64,000 bases of DNA from Perlabentimonas sp034003245 (lineage in GTDB: Bacteria; Bacteroidota; Bacteroidia; Bacteroidales; Tenuifilaceae). The DNA lies in contig JAVEYY010000026.1 in the NCBI GenBank assembly GCA_034003245.1, positions 6,456 to 70,455 on the forward strand. Direction: 5' to 3'. The notes under the pieces were generated by a model, which was not told the DNA's origin, searched no databases, and was given only the letters and a program-made list of their open reading frames with translations. A program made the position numbers and the translations under genes. Below, in pieces: positions 53,382 through 61,894 of this stretch (its first letter is position 1; each line of letters opens with the position of its first letter).

Positions 53382-55454
53382 TTATTTTGACTTAGTTGAT
53401 TTTTCGCTCTCGATTTTAAAATCCTCGTGATTAGCAAAAAGTTTGATGATCTTATTGGTGTCCATTACCAAAGCAACTGTACCATCGCCAAGAATAGTAG
53501 CCCCTGAAATCATCTCCTGGTTTTTGTAATGCTTACCCAGTGGCTTAAGCACAGCCTGATACTCCCCAATAACTGTGTCAACTACAAGACCTACGCTCTT
53601 CTCCTCGAAGTTAACAACAATAACCTGCTCATACTTTTCGGTACTTTCGGCATGTTCAAACTCTCGTCGAACATAGAAGAAAGGTACCTGTTTCCCATCG
53701 AGGACAACTACGTTGTTGAATGTTTTGGCTATCTTCTCGTGTTCAACGGCAAAAATCTTATCGACAACGGAGAGCGGAATAATAAAGTGCGTATCATCAA
53801 CCTTAACCAGCAAGCCATCGATTATGGATAGGGTTAAGGGTAATTTAATGGTAATTGTGGTTCCAAATCCCACTTCAGAATCAATCTCCACTTCACCCCT
53901 AATGTCGGCAATTTTTCGCTTTACCACATCCATACCAACACCGCGTCCCGACACATCGGTTACCTTTTTGGCAGTACTAAAACCGGGCAGAAAGACCAAG
54001 TCGAGAACTTCGCGTTTAGTTAATTTTCTATCGGGCGAAATAATTCCCTTAGCAATCGCCTTTTGGGTAATCATATCGGGATTGATACCTGCGCCATCGT
54101 CACTAATTTGTATCATCACATTGGCACCAGAGTAAAAGGCTTTGAGCGATATTATACCTTGCTTAGGTTTTCCGGCTTTAGCCCTTACACTGCTCTCCTC
54201 GATACCATGATCTAAGCTATTTCGCAGAATATGCATAAGGGGATCAGCGAGGCTCTCAATAATGGTTTTATCGAGTTCTGTTTCAGCTCCCTCAGTGATA
54301 AAAACAACATCCTTACCCAACTCCGAGGATAAATCCCTAACCAAACGCTGAAAACGTGTGAGCATATTCTCAATGGGAATTAGCACAATGCTAAAGGCAA
54401 TATCCCTTAGCTGACGAGAAAGCTTTTGAACGTTTTCGGATATTGGCATTAGGCCGGGGACAGCATTCTCCTCAGCAAAAAGGCTTAATCTAGCTTGGGT
54501 AGTTACCAACTCCGATACAAGGTTCATAAGCAGATCCAGCTTATCGGCAGCAACCCTAATGCTACTAATTGTGGTATCCTTGGCAGTGCTCCGCTCCTTA
54601 CTTTTTGTTGAAACAACACTCTTGACATTATGCTTTTGTGCCTCGTTGGCAAGCCGTTGCATTGTGCTAACACCGATATCCTTTTGAATACTGGCCAGAT
54701 TATTTACCTTAGCCACAAACACCTCATCAGTTAATAGATTTCCTTCAGCAAGTTGCTGTATTTCAATTGTTGATTCATCCTCAACAAAGATGAACACATC
54801 GCTAATATCATTTACATTTGCTTGGGTATAAAGCAGAGCCTCCCAGTATGTGTAGCATAAAAGGGGATCGATTTCGTTCAATGGGGGCACCCGGTTAAGG
54901 TGAGCGTAAACCTTGACTTCGCCCAACGTGTAGAGTTCATCGAGCAGGAATAGGGGATTGGTTCCATTGTTGAAAATCTCCTTATGAGGCTCAAAAAGGA
55001 TATAGAATGTTTTTCCCTGATTACCATTGGTTTCAACGATCTCCTCAATAACATTGGCATTTTGGGCTATGGAACTATCCTCATTTATTATTGCCGAAAC
55101 TTTGGCAAGAAGACTCATATGGTTGGCCTGAACCTCGGGATCACTGTAGTTATCCTCGTTGAGTAGGAGTTTTAGGTGATCAACAGCCGCTAAGGTAACA
55201 TCAAGAATTTCGCGGGTTACAGAAAGCTGCTTGTTGCGAATCAGATCGTAAACAGTTTCCATTTCATGGGTAAAACTGTCGATCATGTCGAAACCAAACA
55301 TTCCGCTATTTCCCTTCAGGGTATGCATTACCCTAAAAACTTTTTGCACTATGGACTCATCCTCGGGATTCTCCTCGAGCTCAAGGAGGGATTTCTCCAG
55401 GCCATCAATCAGGTCAACGGCCTCCTCAATAAATTTTTTCTTGAAATTATCCAT
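53382..55454 (-). CDS. cheA: Chemotaxis histidine kinase CheA
   Basis: 690 residues. P1 HPt domain with His44 in MHTLKGNSGMFG; a poorly conserved P2-like region 130-270; P3 dimerisation helix (LDLLMNLVSELVTTQARL) near 310; P4 ATPase (LMHILRNSLDHGIE, DDGAGIN, GRGVGMDVV); P5 CheW-like domain from about 540. Autophosphorylates in response to receptors and phosphorylates CheY and CheB. Its ATG overlaps the cheY stop as TAATG. Confidence 0.97.
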   Translation of the reverse strand: MDNFKKKFIEEAVDLIDGLEKSLLELEENPEDESIVQKVFRVMHTLKGNSGMFGFDMIDSFTHEMETVYDLIRNKQLSVTREILDVTLAAVDHLKLLLNEDNYSDPEVQANHMSLLAKVSAIINEDSSIAQNANVIEEIVETNGNQGKTFYILFEPHKEIFNNGTNPLFLLDELYTLGEVKVYAHLNRVPPLNEIDPLLCYTYWEALLYTQANVNDISDVFIFVEDESTIEIQQLAEGNLLTDEVFVAKVNNLASIQKDIGVSTMQRLANEAQKHNVKSVVSTKSKERSTAKDTTISSIRVAADKLDLLMNLVSELVTTQARLSLFAEENAVPGLMPISENVQKLSRQLRDIAFSIVLIPIENMLTRFQRLVRDLSSELGKDVVFITEGAETELDKTIIESLADPLMHILRNSLDHGIEESSVRAKAGKPKQGIISLKAFYSGANVMIQISDDGAGINPDMITQKAIAKGIISPDRKLTKREVLDLVFLPGFSTAKKVTDVSGRGVGMDVVKRKIADIRGEVEIDSEVGFGTTITIKLPLTLSIIDGLLVKVDDTHFIIPLSVVDKIFAVEHEKIAKTFNNVVVLDGKQVPFFYVRREFEHAESTEKYEQVIVVNFEEKSVGLVVDTVIGEYQAVLKPLGKHYKNQEMISGATILGDGTVALVMDTNKIIKLFANHEDFKIESEKSTKSK

Positions 55455-55819
55455 TAGCGTAGAACTTTATTAAGTGCAGCAATGAGTTTGGCGGGTACAA
55501 ATGGTTTAATAATCCATCCGGTAGCTCCAGCGTCTTTGGCCTCCATTTTCTTGGCAGCTTGCGATTCGGTTGTTAGGAACAGGATGGGAATTCGCATGTA
55601 TTGCTCCATCTTACGAACCTCTTTGATAAGGGTAATGCCATCCATTTCGGGCATGTGAAGGTCAGTAATAATGAGGTCGATATGGGTTCCATCCAAAAAT
55701 TTCAGCGCATCAGTTCCATCATTTGCAATAAGAACATTATACCCCTCATTTTCGAGGGTAAAGCTAACCACTTCGCGTATGCTTTCGGAGTCGTCGACAA
55801 TTAGTATTGTTTTTGCCAT
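55454..55819 (-). CDS. cheY: Chemotaxis response regulator CheY
   Basis: 121 residues, a single receiver: acidic pair IVDDSESIREV, phospho-Asp in IITDLHMPEMDG, Thr in FLTTES and Lys in IIKPFVPAKL. Immediately upstream of and overlapping cheA, so likely its cognate CheY. No flagellar switch gene is in the window; in a gliding or pilus-driven cell the output would be different. Confidence 0.9.
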   Translation of the reverse strand: MAKTILIVDDSESIREVVSFTLENEGYNVLIANDGTDALKFLDGTHIDLIITDLHMPEMDGITLIKEVRKMEQYMRIPILFLTTESQAAKKMEAKDAGATGWIIKPFVPAKLIAALNKVLR

Positions 55820-55846
55820 GGTAACTCAGTATTTGATGTAAAATAT

Positions 55847-56179
55847 TTAATTTTTTAGGGTAATTATCGATGCGAATCCTGCTCTGGTGAGGAGTTGTGA
55901 CTGATCGTCGGTGAGTTTTGCTGATAGCTCAACGTCTTTCTGAACTTGCTGAGCATCCCACTTAAACCGTTGAAGGAGCTGAATAAATCCCAGGTCGATG
56001 CTGTCCACATTGCTAATTTTTACCAAAAACTTGCTCCCCTTAGCCAACGTAGCCAAAAGAAAGTCTTTGATTTTTTGGGCATTATCAAGGGTCAACTCAC
56101 CTTGGATGGTAACGACCATCTCCTCGGGATTTCCCTTCGAAGCCTGAGCTTTTAGGGTGATATTTTGCGCTTTTGCCAT
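55847..56179 (-). CDS. STAS-domain protein
   Basis: 110 residues, one STAS (anti-anti-sigma-like) domain: EMVVTIQGELTLDNAQKIKDF, FLVKISNVDSIDLGFIQLL, AQQVQKDVELSAKLTDDQSQLL. At the usual phospho-Ser position the DSxGL motif reads DSIDLG, so the classical SpoIIAA-type Ser is shifted or absent. STAS proteins in che operons may feed sensory arrays or partner switches; the partner here could be the kinase-like protein. 12 bases after the CheZ-like gene. Confidence 0.8.
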   Translation of the reverse strand: MAKAQNITLKAQASKGNPEEMVVTIQGELTLDNAQKIKDFLLATLAKGSKFLVKISNVDSIDLGFIQLLQRFKWDAQQVQKDVELSAKLTDDQSQLLTRAGFASIITLKN

Positions 56180-56191
56180 ATTGATAGATTC

Positions 56192-58027
56192 TTAAAATAG
56201 TTCTAGGTTATCGTCATCTTCATCGGTTGGCTTAACCTCCTCATCACCAAAAAGGTCAACATCGCCATCGGCTGCTGCCACCTTATCGTGAATGTGATGC
56301 TCACTAGCCATTGTGTACAATCCTTTTATAGAATCCAGATCCTCGGCCTTGGAGTGTTCGCCAAGGGCCATATCGGACTTGAGCATTTGGTAAATATGGT
56401 TAAATTCTGCGATAATATCAACAATTACCCGCTCAAAAAAATCGTAATACCTAATCTTATTGATCGATTCTCGTACGTCGGTGGAAATAGTTTTGCTGGC
56501 AGCCAGATTATGATCGATCAACGATTTGATTGCCAAATGCTTCTGATTGAGCTGATTAATGATACTACTCATGGACTGAGCGGCTTGTATAAAAAGCCCT
56601 TCACTGGTGGAACCCAACAAGTTATGACCTATGTCGGGAAGCAGCCTGCCCCTAGCATCAACAATACTCTTAAAAACTTGCTGAATAATTCCTTCGAATC
56701 GCTCCACATCGCGGTATAAACTTTCAACCTGTTTAAGCGACTCAGTAAGTTCCTTATTATCTTGATTTACTCCGGCGAAAACTTCAAGCGTTTGCCCTGT
56801 TATTTCCTTTAGTTGACCTAACGATTGCGAGAACTTGGTAATACTCTCACGGGTTTGCTGAATTTGTCCGGTGATAGTGTCGATATGATGGGTAAATGTA
56901 TTGCTAGCTTCAACAAACTTATTAAGCACAATGGATGAGTTCTGCATCTTATCTATTAGGCTCGAGTGGTAAAGCTCATCGGAGTTATCCTGCGAAGCGT
57001 TAATACCCTGGCACATCGAGGCAATGGTTGTCATATCGCTACTGATGGCAAGAAATTTATCGGTAATCACCTCAACTGCCTGCTGATACTCCTTATTGGC
57101 ATAAACCAGCTGCGCCGACTGAAGATTTGCTATGTCGCGAATTCGAATCAATAAATTTTGTTGCTTAGCCAGATCCTCCTCACTTTTCTCGTTGGCCGTT
57201 GCCTCTAAATCGTCTAGAAGTTTCTTGTGGGTGGCCTGCACATGCTCCATTTTTTGCCTGATAATATCATGATACTGCAGGTTTGTGATGATATCGGCAA
57301 TGCTCTTCGATGAGTTCTCGGTTTTTTGGGTTAGCTCCGGTATCTGGCGAGCCACCTCCTCGTGCTTTTCGGCAAAGAGAATAATGCCGAAATGAATGTT
57401 GTTCAGTATCTTATCGAGATCAGTTAGACTGCTCTCGCTAATGGCCACAAAATGGCTCAATGTTTTCGAAACCGTTTCCTTGAGCTGTTCGAGGTTACCC
57501 TCGTTCTGAAATCCACAAATTTTAAACTCGTTTATAACCTCATTGTAACGGTAAAGTAGTGTCTCAAGATTTTCTCCCTTGGGAGTATTGAGGGTAGAAT
57601 TGGATATTTTAAGATTGGCCAACAAAAATTTAAGCGTAAGTAGATCCTGATTCAAATTCTTAATAGGGAGAAATAGTTTTCCCTGAAGCTGCATTATATC
57701 CTGCAAGAATGCGATAGTACTATTAAGATGATTCGCAAATTGCAGCTGAATTTGCTTCATATCTTTATAAAGGGATTCAATGTCGCGCAAAAGTGCTTTG
57801 GTCTCCGCTTCGGTAAGGGCATTAAATATTTGCGAAGCATTATCGGATATGGCTTTAGCCTGACGGTAGTACTGTTTAAAATCGGCATTAAGACCCAAAA
57901 AATCGTCGGATGAACACTGGTGGAGTTGCAAAATCTGCTCATCAATCCCCACAAATACCTCTATAAACTCCCTTATAGAAAACTGCAATCTTGGTTCCAC
58001 CGATTTATTGGGTTTAGGGTTTTTCAT
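56192..58027 (-). CDS. Coiled-coil che-operon protein with CheZ-like motif
   Basis: 611 residues, nearly all helical, no membrane segment and no MCP signalling hairpin. Residues 249-262 read NLQYHDIIRQKMEH: Asp254 and Gln258 have the D-x3-Q spacing of the CheZ catalytic pair (QDLTGQ in E. coli). A second, degenerate copy lies at 524-533 (KIRYYDFFER, Gln replaced by Arg), suggesting an internal duplication of a four-helix unit. The last residues, DEDDDNLELF, resemble the acidic-hydrophobic CheY-binding tail of CheZ (DDLLDSLGF). The operon has no CheC, CheX or ordinary CheZ, so this is my candidate CheY-P phosphatase. Functional call is inference. Confidence 0.6.
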   Translation of the reverse strand: MKNPKPNKSVEPRLQFSIREFIEVFVGIDEQILQLHQCSSDDFLGLNADFKQYYRQAKAISDNASQIFNALTEAETKALLRDIESLYKDMKQIQLQFANHLNSTIAFLQDIMQLQGKLFLPIKNLNQDLLTLKFLLANLKISNSTLNTPKGENLETLLYRYNEVINEFKICGFQNEGNLEQLKETVSKTLSHFVAISESSLTDLDKILNNIHFGIILFAEKHEEVARQIPELTQKTENSSKSIADIITNLQYHDIIRQKMEHVQATHKKLLDDLEATANEKSEEDLAKQQNLLIRIRDIANLQSAQLVYANKEYQQAVEVITDKFLAISSDMTTIASMCQGINASQDNSDELYHSSLIDKMQNSSIVLNKFVEASNTFTHHIDTITGQIQQTRESITKFSQSLGQLKEITGQTLEVFAGVNQDNKELTESLKQVESLYRDVERFEGIIQQVFKSIVDARGRLLPDIGHNLLGSTSEGLFIQAAQSMSSIINQLNQKHLAIKSLIDHNLAASKTISTDVRESINKIRYYDFFERVIVDIIAEFNHIYQMLKSDMALGEHSKAEDLDSIKGLYTMASEHHIHDKVAAADGDVDLFGDEEVKPTDEDDDNLELF

Positions 58028-58123
58028 GTTGTTAGGATTATCACTCTTAGGCTAAAGTAAATTACCCTAGAATGTTCAACGTTTATAACAAAAAAAGGTT
58101 AGCGTAGCTTGTTGGCAAAAGAA

Positions 58124-58486
58124 TTAGCTAACCATCACCATGCGCTTCACCGTATTTACCAGTACTGATATATTGATGGGTTTGCTAAAAAACTCAACGG
58201 CACCCAGCTGTTTGGTAAGTTCAACATTCTCGTTTGAGCCAACAGCCGACACAACAATCACGGGTATATCGGCAGTGGTGGGTTTTGCCTTAATCTGCTT
58301 TAAAAACTCAAATCCGCTAACCTCGGGCATCAGCAAATCCAAAAGGATCAACTCGGGTTTATTTCTTTCAATAATTCTGAAAGCTTCCTTTGCCCCAAAG
58401 GCAGTAATAGTTTCGTAGCCCTCCTCTTGAAGGATAGCTTCAAGCAAAACTTGATTTGTGGTAGAATCGTCAACAATAAGTATCAT
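58124..58486 (-). CDS. Single-domain response regulator
   Basis: 120 residues, one receiver domain with acidic pair ILIVDDSTTNQVLL, phospho-Asp in ILLDLLMPEVSG, Ser/Thr in VVSAV and Lys in FFSKPINISVL. First gene of the che operon, 20 bases behind the predicted transcription start. May be a second CheY-like output or a phosphate sink. Confidence 0.9.
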   Translation of the reverse strand: MILIVDDSTTNQVLLEAILQEEGYETITAFGAKEAFRIIERNKPELILLDLLMPEVSGFEFLKQIKAKPTTADIPVIVVSAVGSNENVELTKQLGAVEFFSKPINISVLVNTVKRMVMVS

Positions 58487-58512
58487 AGAGAAAAGTTAAA
58501 AAAATGAATAAT

Positions 58513-58543
58513 CAAAAGTACAAGTAATAAAAAGTTGATGCAA
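58513..58543 (-). promoter_or_regulatory. Che operon promoter: TTG-N20-TACTTTTG
   Basis: On the minus strand: -33 TTG (58541-58543), 20-base spacer and exact -7 TACTTTTG (58513-58520), about 27 bases upstream of the receiver gene. Confidence 0.65.
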
Positions 58544-58577
58544 GAATATTTTAATGACCTTGCTCACTAAAAAATGG

Positions 58578-58589
58578 TGATTTGAATCA
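58578..58589. promoter_or_regulatory. FNR/CRP-type palindrome TGAT-N4-ATCA
   Basis: TGATTTGAATCA in the divergent region between the Crp/Fnr gene and the che operon. Core of the FNR consensus TTGAT-N4-ATCAA. It covers the TTTG -33 box of the regulator's own promoter, which would give autorepression, and lies about 76 bases upstream of the che start point. Confidence 0.5.
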
Positions 58590-58615
58590 TTCTTAAAAAA
58601 ATATAATTATATTTA
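58581..58615 (+). promoter_or_regulatory. Promoter of the Crp/Fnr gene: TTTG-N23-TATATTTA
   Basis: -33 TTTG (58581-58584) and a 7-of-8 -7 box TATATTTA (58608-58615), leader about 25 bases. Confidence 0.45.
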
Positions 58616-58643
58616 TGAAAGCATAACAAAAAAAAGGCGAAAT

Positions 58644-59339
58644 ATGAATACCACCGAAAACGTTGCTGTACAGAAAACTACCAAACCCTCATTCAATATT
58701 GAGGAGGTTTTAACTGCTCCGGAGCTTGCAAGGTTTTACGAAGAGTCGAATAGAACGGAGTTTGGTAAGCGCGATACGATTTTTAAACAAGGCTCCAGAG
58801 TTACAGAGGTGGCGCTTGTGATTTCGGGTTTAGTTAAGGTAACCCGCGAAATGCGGAAGGGAAAAAACCTAATTCTAAGGGTCGCACAGCCTGGGTGTTT
58901 TGTTGGTATTTCGTCGGGGTTGGCCAGCGAAACCTACGAGTACTCAGTTTGCTCCATGGAGACAACAACAATCAGAACCATTTCTGTAGATACACTTCGC
59001 TGGCTGATGGAGAGTAATCATCGGTTTGCCAACGAAATAAACCAACGAATTTGCTCCGAAAATCTATTTAATATCAGTCGGTTATCAAGTCTTCTCTCCA
59101 AACAGCTGCCCGGTAGAGTGGCAGATATTATTCTTTACTTTTCGCAGGATATTTTCAGTAGCAATGAGTTTTCCATTCCCCTTACCCGCCAGGAGCTGGC
59201 AGAACTGGCAGGAACTACCAAAGAGAGTTTAATACGAACACTCTCGGAATTTAAGAATGACAAAATTATAGATATGAACCGAAATGTTTTTTCGATTAAC
59301 AGCTTTAATATATTGAAAACATTAAGCAGGTTAGGTTAG
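58644..59339 (+). CDS. Crp/Fnr-family transcription regulator
   Basis: 231 residues. Cyclic-nucleotide-binding-like beta roll (EFGKRDTIFKQGSRVTEVALVISGLVKV) and a winged-helix DNA-binding domain with the recognition helix in LTRQELAELAGTTKESLIRTLSEF. The N-terminal cysteines that hold the FNR [4Fe-4S] cluster are absent; only single scattered Cys are seen, so it is not a classical oxygen sensor. Ligand unknown. Divergent from the che operon across a shared region with an FNR-type palindrome, hence a candidate regulator of itself and of chemotaxis. Confidence 0.9.
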   Translation: MNTTENVAVQKTTKPSFNIEEVLTAPELARFYEESNRTEFGKRDTIFKQGSRVTEVALVISGLVKVTREMRKGKNLILRVAQPGCFVGISSGLASETYEYSVCSMETTTIRTISVDTLRWLMESNHRFANEINQRICSENLFNISRLSSLLSKQLPGRVADIILYFSQDIFSSNEFSIPLTRQELAELAGTTKESLIRTLSEFKNDKIIDMNRNVFSINSFNILKTLSRLG

Positions 59340-59345
59340 AAAAAT

Positions 59346-59353
59346 TATATTTG
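59346..59353 (+). promoter_or_regulatory. -7 box (TATATTTG)
   Basis: Exact TAnnTTTG, 22 bases before the ATG at 59375. It contains the TTG at 59351 that would be an alternative start, so the start at 59375 is preferred. Confidence 0.55.
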
Positions 59354-59374
59354 CACTCACACTATTGCTACCGA

Positions 59375-59755
59375 ATGGAACCAAAATACAAATTACTTAT
59401 TGTTGATGATATTTTCGTTAACAGACTCCTTATTAAGGAGATAGTCAAGAAAATAAGCGCTCATTGTCTAGAGGCCGAGAATGGTCAACAAGCCATTGAT
59501 ATCTTTAAAAACAATTCTGTGGACCTTATCCTTATGGATATTGAGATGCCCGTTATGAATGGCCTTGAGACAACCAAATACATTCGCGAAAAGTTCCCCG
59601 AGCCTAAAAAGAGTATTCCTATTATTGCACTTACGGCGCACAATCCCCTTACTTTTTTTGATGATTTTAAGGATGTGGGATTCGACCAGCTTATGACCAA
59701 ACCATACTCCATATCAAAAGTTTTATCATTAATAGAGGAGGTTTGCCCACGCTAA
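59375..59755 (+). CDS. Single-domain response regulator
   Basis: 126 residues from the ATG at 59375. Receiver with LLIVDDIFVNRLLIKEIV, phospho-Asp in LILMDIEMPVMNG, Thr in IIALTAHNP and Lys in LMTKPYSISKV. The style (VNRLL, MNGLE) is that of receivers from hybrid kinases rather than CheY. Has its own promoter box after the Crp/Fnr gene. Partner kinase not in the window. Confidence 0.88.
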   Translation: MEPKYKLLIVDDIFVNRLLIKEIVKKISAHCLEAENGQQAIDIFKNNSVDLILMDIEMPVMNGLETTKYIREKFPEPKKSIPIIALTAHNPLTFFDDFKDVGFDQLMTKPYSISKVLSLIEEVCPR

Positions 59756-59891
59756 TATAATATTGATTAATGCGTTAAGTTAAAATACTGTGATTGTTAA
59801 ACATCGTAATAATATTTTGCTGAGGTTTTACGTTTTGCTGATGAAATAACAGCTCTACACCAAAAACATAGGATATTTTGCACATTTTTTT

Positions 59892-59899
59892 TAAATTTG
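59892..59899 (+). promoter_or_regulatory. -7 box (TAAATTTG)
   Basis: Exact TAnnTTTG, 44 bases before the ATG of the HU-SPOR gene. Confidence 0.45.
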
Positions 59900-59943
59900 G
59901 CTGTTGATTCTTACCCTATTCTAAACCCGAAATCTTTTGCATA

Positions 59944-61167
59944 ATGGATACTCAATTCCTTCGAGAACTAATTGAAAAAAACGCCCGCGTAATCCTTCCC
60001 GATTTTGGCGCATTTCTAGTTAAAGACGATGGGACTGGAGTGTTTAAGCCCAGCAATGTTACTTTTAGCCCATTTTTAAGGTATAACGACGGAATGGTTG
60101 AGGACTCGCTGGCCGCATCCAGAAAAATTGGCAAAGACCAAGCAAAGGAAGAACTCACCAAATTTATCGACAGTATTAGGGACAAGTTACAAACCAAGAA
60201 AGCATTTGTAGTTGAGGGATTGGGATCGCTAATAGTTGATAACAGGGGAAGTATACAGTTTACAACCGAAACTACTCCTGCAGTAAAACCTACCGAAGAA
60301 AAGGTTGAAAAACCAACTCCACCAAAAGTTGTTACTCCCGTAATTGATGATTCTACTCAAGAAAAAGGTGAAGAACGTAAACCTAAAGAGGAAAAATCGG
60401 AGCCAAAACCCATTGAAGTTAAGCCAGAAGAGAAACCCAAGGTAATTCCCGAAAAAGAGGAAATTAAGAAAAAACCAGAATCCATTGAACTCCCAAAAAG
60501 CGAAGTAGAAAAACCTAAAGGAAATATAAGTAAACCAGTGGCCAAAAAAACCTTTACCCCTCCACCTGCTACCCCCAAGAAAGCAGCACCAACAAGTTCA
60601 TCAACAGGAACTGGCAAGGCAATTTTATACGGTACTCTAATTGGTGTTGGTTTTGTTACAATTATGGCAAGTATCTGGTATCTTTATAGTCAGGGAGCTT
60701 TCTCCTCGGGGAAAAACCAAAAAACGGCAACTGCTATTACTGCTTCTAAAACACAAAATATTCCTGCAGCTCAACCTGCCGATTCGGAGAGGGGTAAATT
60801 TGAGGATGAGTTTAAAAAGTTGAGTCAGGAGATGGACGAAACAACACCAGCCGAAGAAACTAGCCAGACAAAAAATACCACCGATAAACGAATTGCACAG
60901 ACCAAGCCCGCCGATAATACAAAAGTGAGCATAGCTTACCCTCAGGAGGGTATGTTTCACCTGATTGTGGGTAGCTTTAGGAATGCCAATTATGCCGAAA
61001 AATACTCAAAGGATATGAAGGCCTCGGGTTATAACTCCAAGGTAATTGTGCAACCAACAGGAATGCATGCGGTTTCTCTTGGCTCCTTTTTAACTCGTGA
61101 ACAAGCGGTTGACTCCATGAATCAATGGAAGTTGAAGTACCCCAATATCTGGATCCTGAAACAGTAG
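59944..61167 (+). CDS. HU-domain, transmembrane, SPOR protein
   Basis: 407 residues. Residues 1-100 form an HU/IHF-like domain of the CCDC81 type (FLRELIEKNARVILPDFGAF, FVVEGLGSLIVDNRG). A Pro/Lys/Glu-rich linker of about 110 residues leads to one membrane helix (ILYGTLIGVGFVTIMASIWYL, near 225-247), a second linker, and a C-terminal SPOR domain (FHLIVGSFRNANYAEKY, HAVSLGSFLTREQAV) that binds denuded peptidoglycan at the division septum. The topology would place a DNA-binding-like domain in the cytoplasm and SPOR in the periplasm. Found across Bacteroidota; probably a division or envelope protein. Followed after one base by a peptidase gene. Confidence 0.88.
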   Translation: MDTQFLRELIEKNARVILPDFGAFLVKDDGTGVFKPSNVTFSPFLRYNDGMVEDSLAASRKIGKDQAKEELTKFIDSIRDKLQTKKAFVVEGLGSLIVDNRGSIQFTTETTPAVKPTEEKVEKPTPPKVVTPVIDDSTQEKGEERKPKEEKSEPKPIEVKPEEKPKVIPEKEEIKKKPESIELPKSEVEKPKGNISKPVAKKTFTPPPATPKKAAPTSSSTGTGKAILYGTLIGVGFVTIMASIWYLYSQGAFSSGKNQKTATAITASKTQNIPAAQPADSERGKFEDEFKKLSQEMDETTPAEETSQTKNTTDKRIAQTKPADNTKVSIAYPQEGMFHLIVGSFRNANYAEKYSKDMKASGYNSKVIVQPTGMHAVSLGSFLTREQAVDSMNQWKLKYPNIWILKQ

Positions 61168-61168
61168 T

Positions 61169-61894
61169 ATGTCCCTAAAGCGTAAAACCCAACCTACCAT
61201 TTGGCTAATGCCCGATGTGGGTGAAATACATTTTAATAGAAACTCACGTGCCAAAAGGCTTACAATATCAATAAAACCTAACAAAGAGGTAAGAGTTACT
61301 GTTCCCGGATTTTTATCCATTGTTTCAGCTAAAGCTTTTGTTGAGCAAAAGAAGGACTGGATTGTCTCCAAGTTAAAGGAAATTTCGATCACTGGAGCGC
61401 ATAAAGCAATTACATCGGGTTATAAAACCCGCGAACATGAGTTGCTACTAATTCCCTCAAAAACAAGTACTATTAGGGTTTCAATAGCCAATGGTCAGAT
61501 TAAAATGCTTTTTCCCGAGGAGATTAGCAGCACAAGTAACGAGATTCAGTCTGCAGCCAAAAGCACAATAGAAAATGTGTTTCGCATGGAGGCAAAAAGA
61601 ATTCTCCCCCAAAAGATTTATGATTTGACCGCAAAGCATGGCTTTTGCTATAGCTCTTTACGAATAAAGAATATTACATCGCGATGGGGAAGCTGCTCAA
61701 GCAAAAATAATATCAACCTTAGCATTTACCTAATGAAATTACCCGATGAGTTGGTGGATTATGTGATACTTCACGAGTTAACTCACACAATCCATAAAAA
61801 CCACGGGCCGCAGTTCTGGAATCATCTTAATAAACTCACAGGTAATGCCAAGAGTTTAGCAGCTAGGGTTAAAAAGTATACAACTGGAGTTTAA
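61169..61894 (+). CDS. YgjP-like (DUF45) metallopeptidase
   Basis: 241 residues. Zinc motif HELTH in YVILHELTHTIHKNHGPQFW near residue 203, with the third ligand in NHGPQF; preceding ITSRWGSCSSKNNINLS is the other family signature. N-terminal beta part RAKRLTISIKPNKEVRVTVP. Members of this family are cytosolic predicted metalloproteases related to WLM/SprT. Co-transcribed with the HU-SPOR gene; its last four bases overlap the convergent nitroreductase gene. Confidence 0.9.
   Translation: MSLKRKTQPTIWLMPDVGEIHFNRNSRAKRLTISIKPNKEVRVTVPGFLSIVSAKAFVEQKKDWIVSKLKEISITGAHKAITSGYKTREHELLLIPSKTSTIRVSIANGQIKMLFPEEISSTSNEIQSAAKSTIENVFRMEAKRILPQKIYDLTAKHGFCYSSLRIKNITSRWGSCSSKNNINLSIYLMKLPDELVDYVILHELTHTIHKNHGPQFWNHLNKLTGNAKSLAARVKKYTTGV

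Noticed and set aside
58644..59339. Oxygen sensor FNR
   Set aside because: The N-terminal cysteine cluster for [4Fe-4S] binding is missing, so only the broader Crp/Fnr family is claimed.
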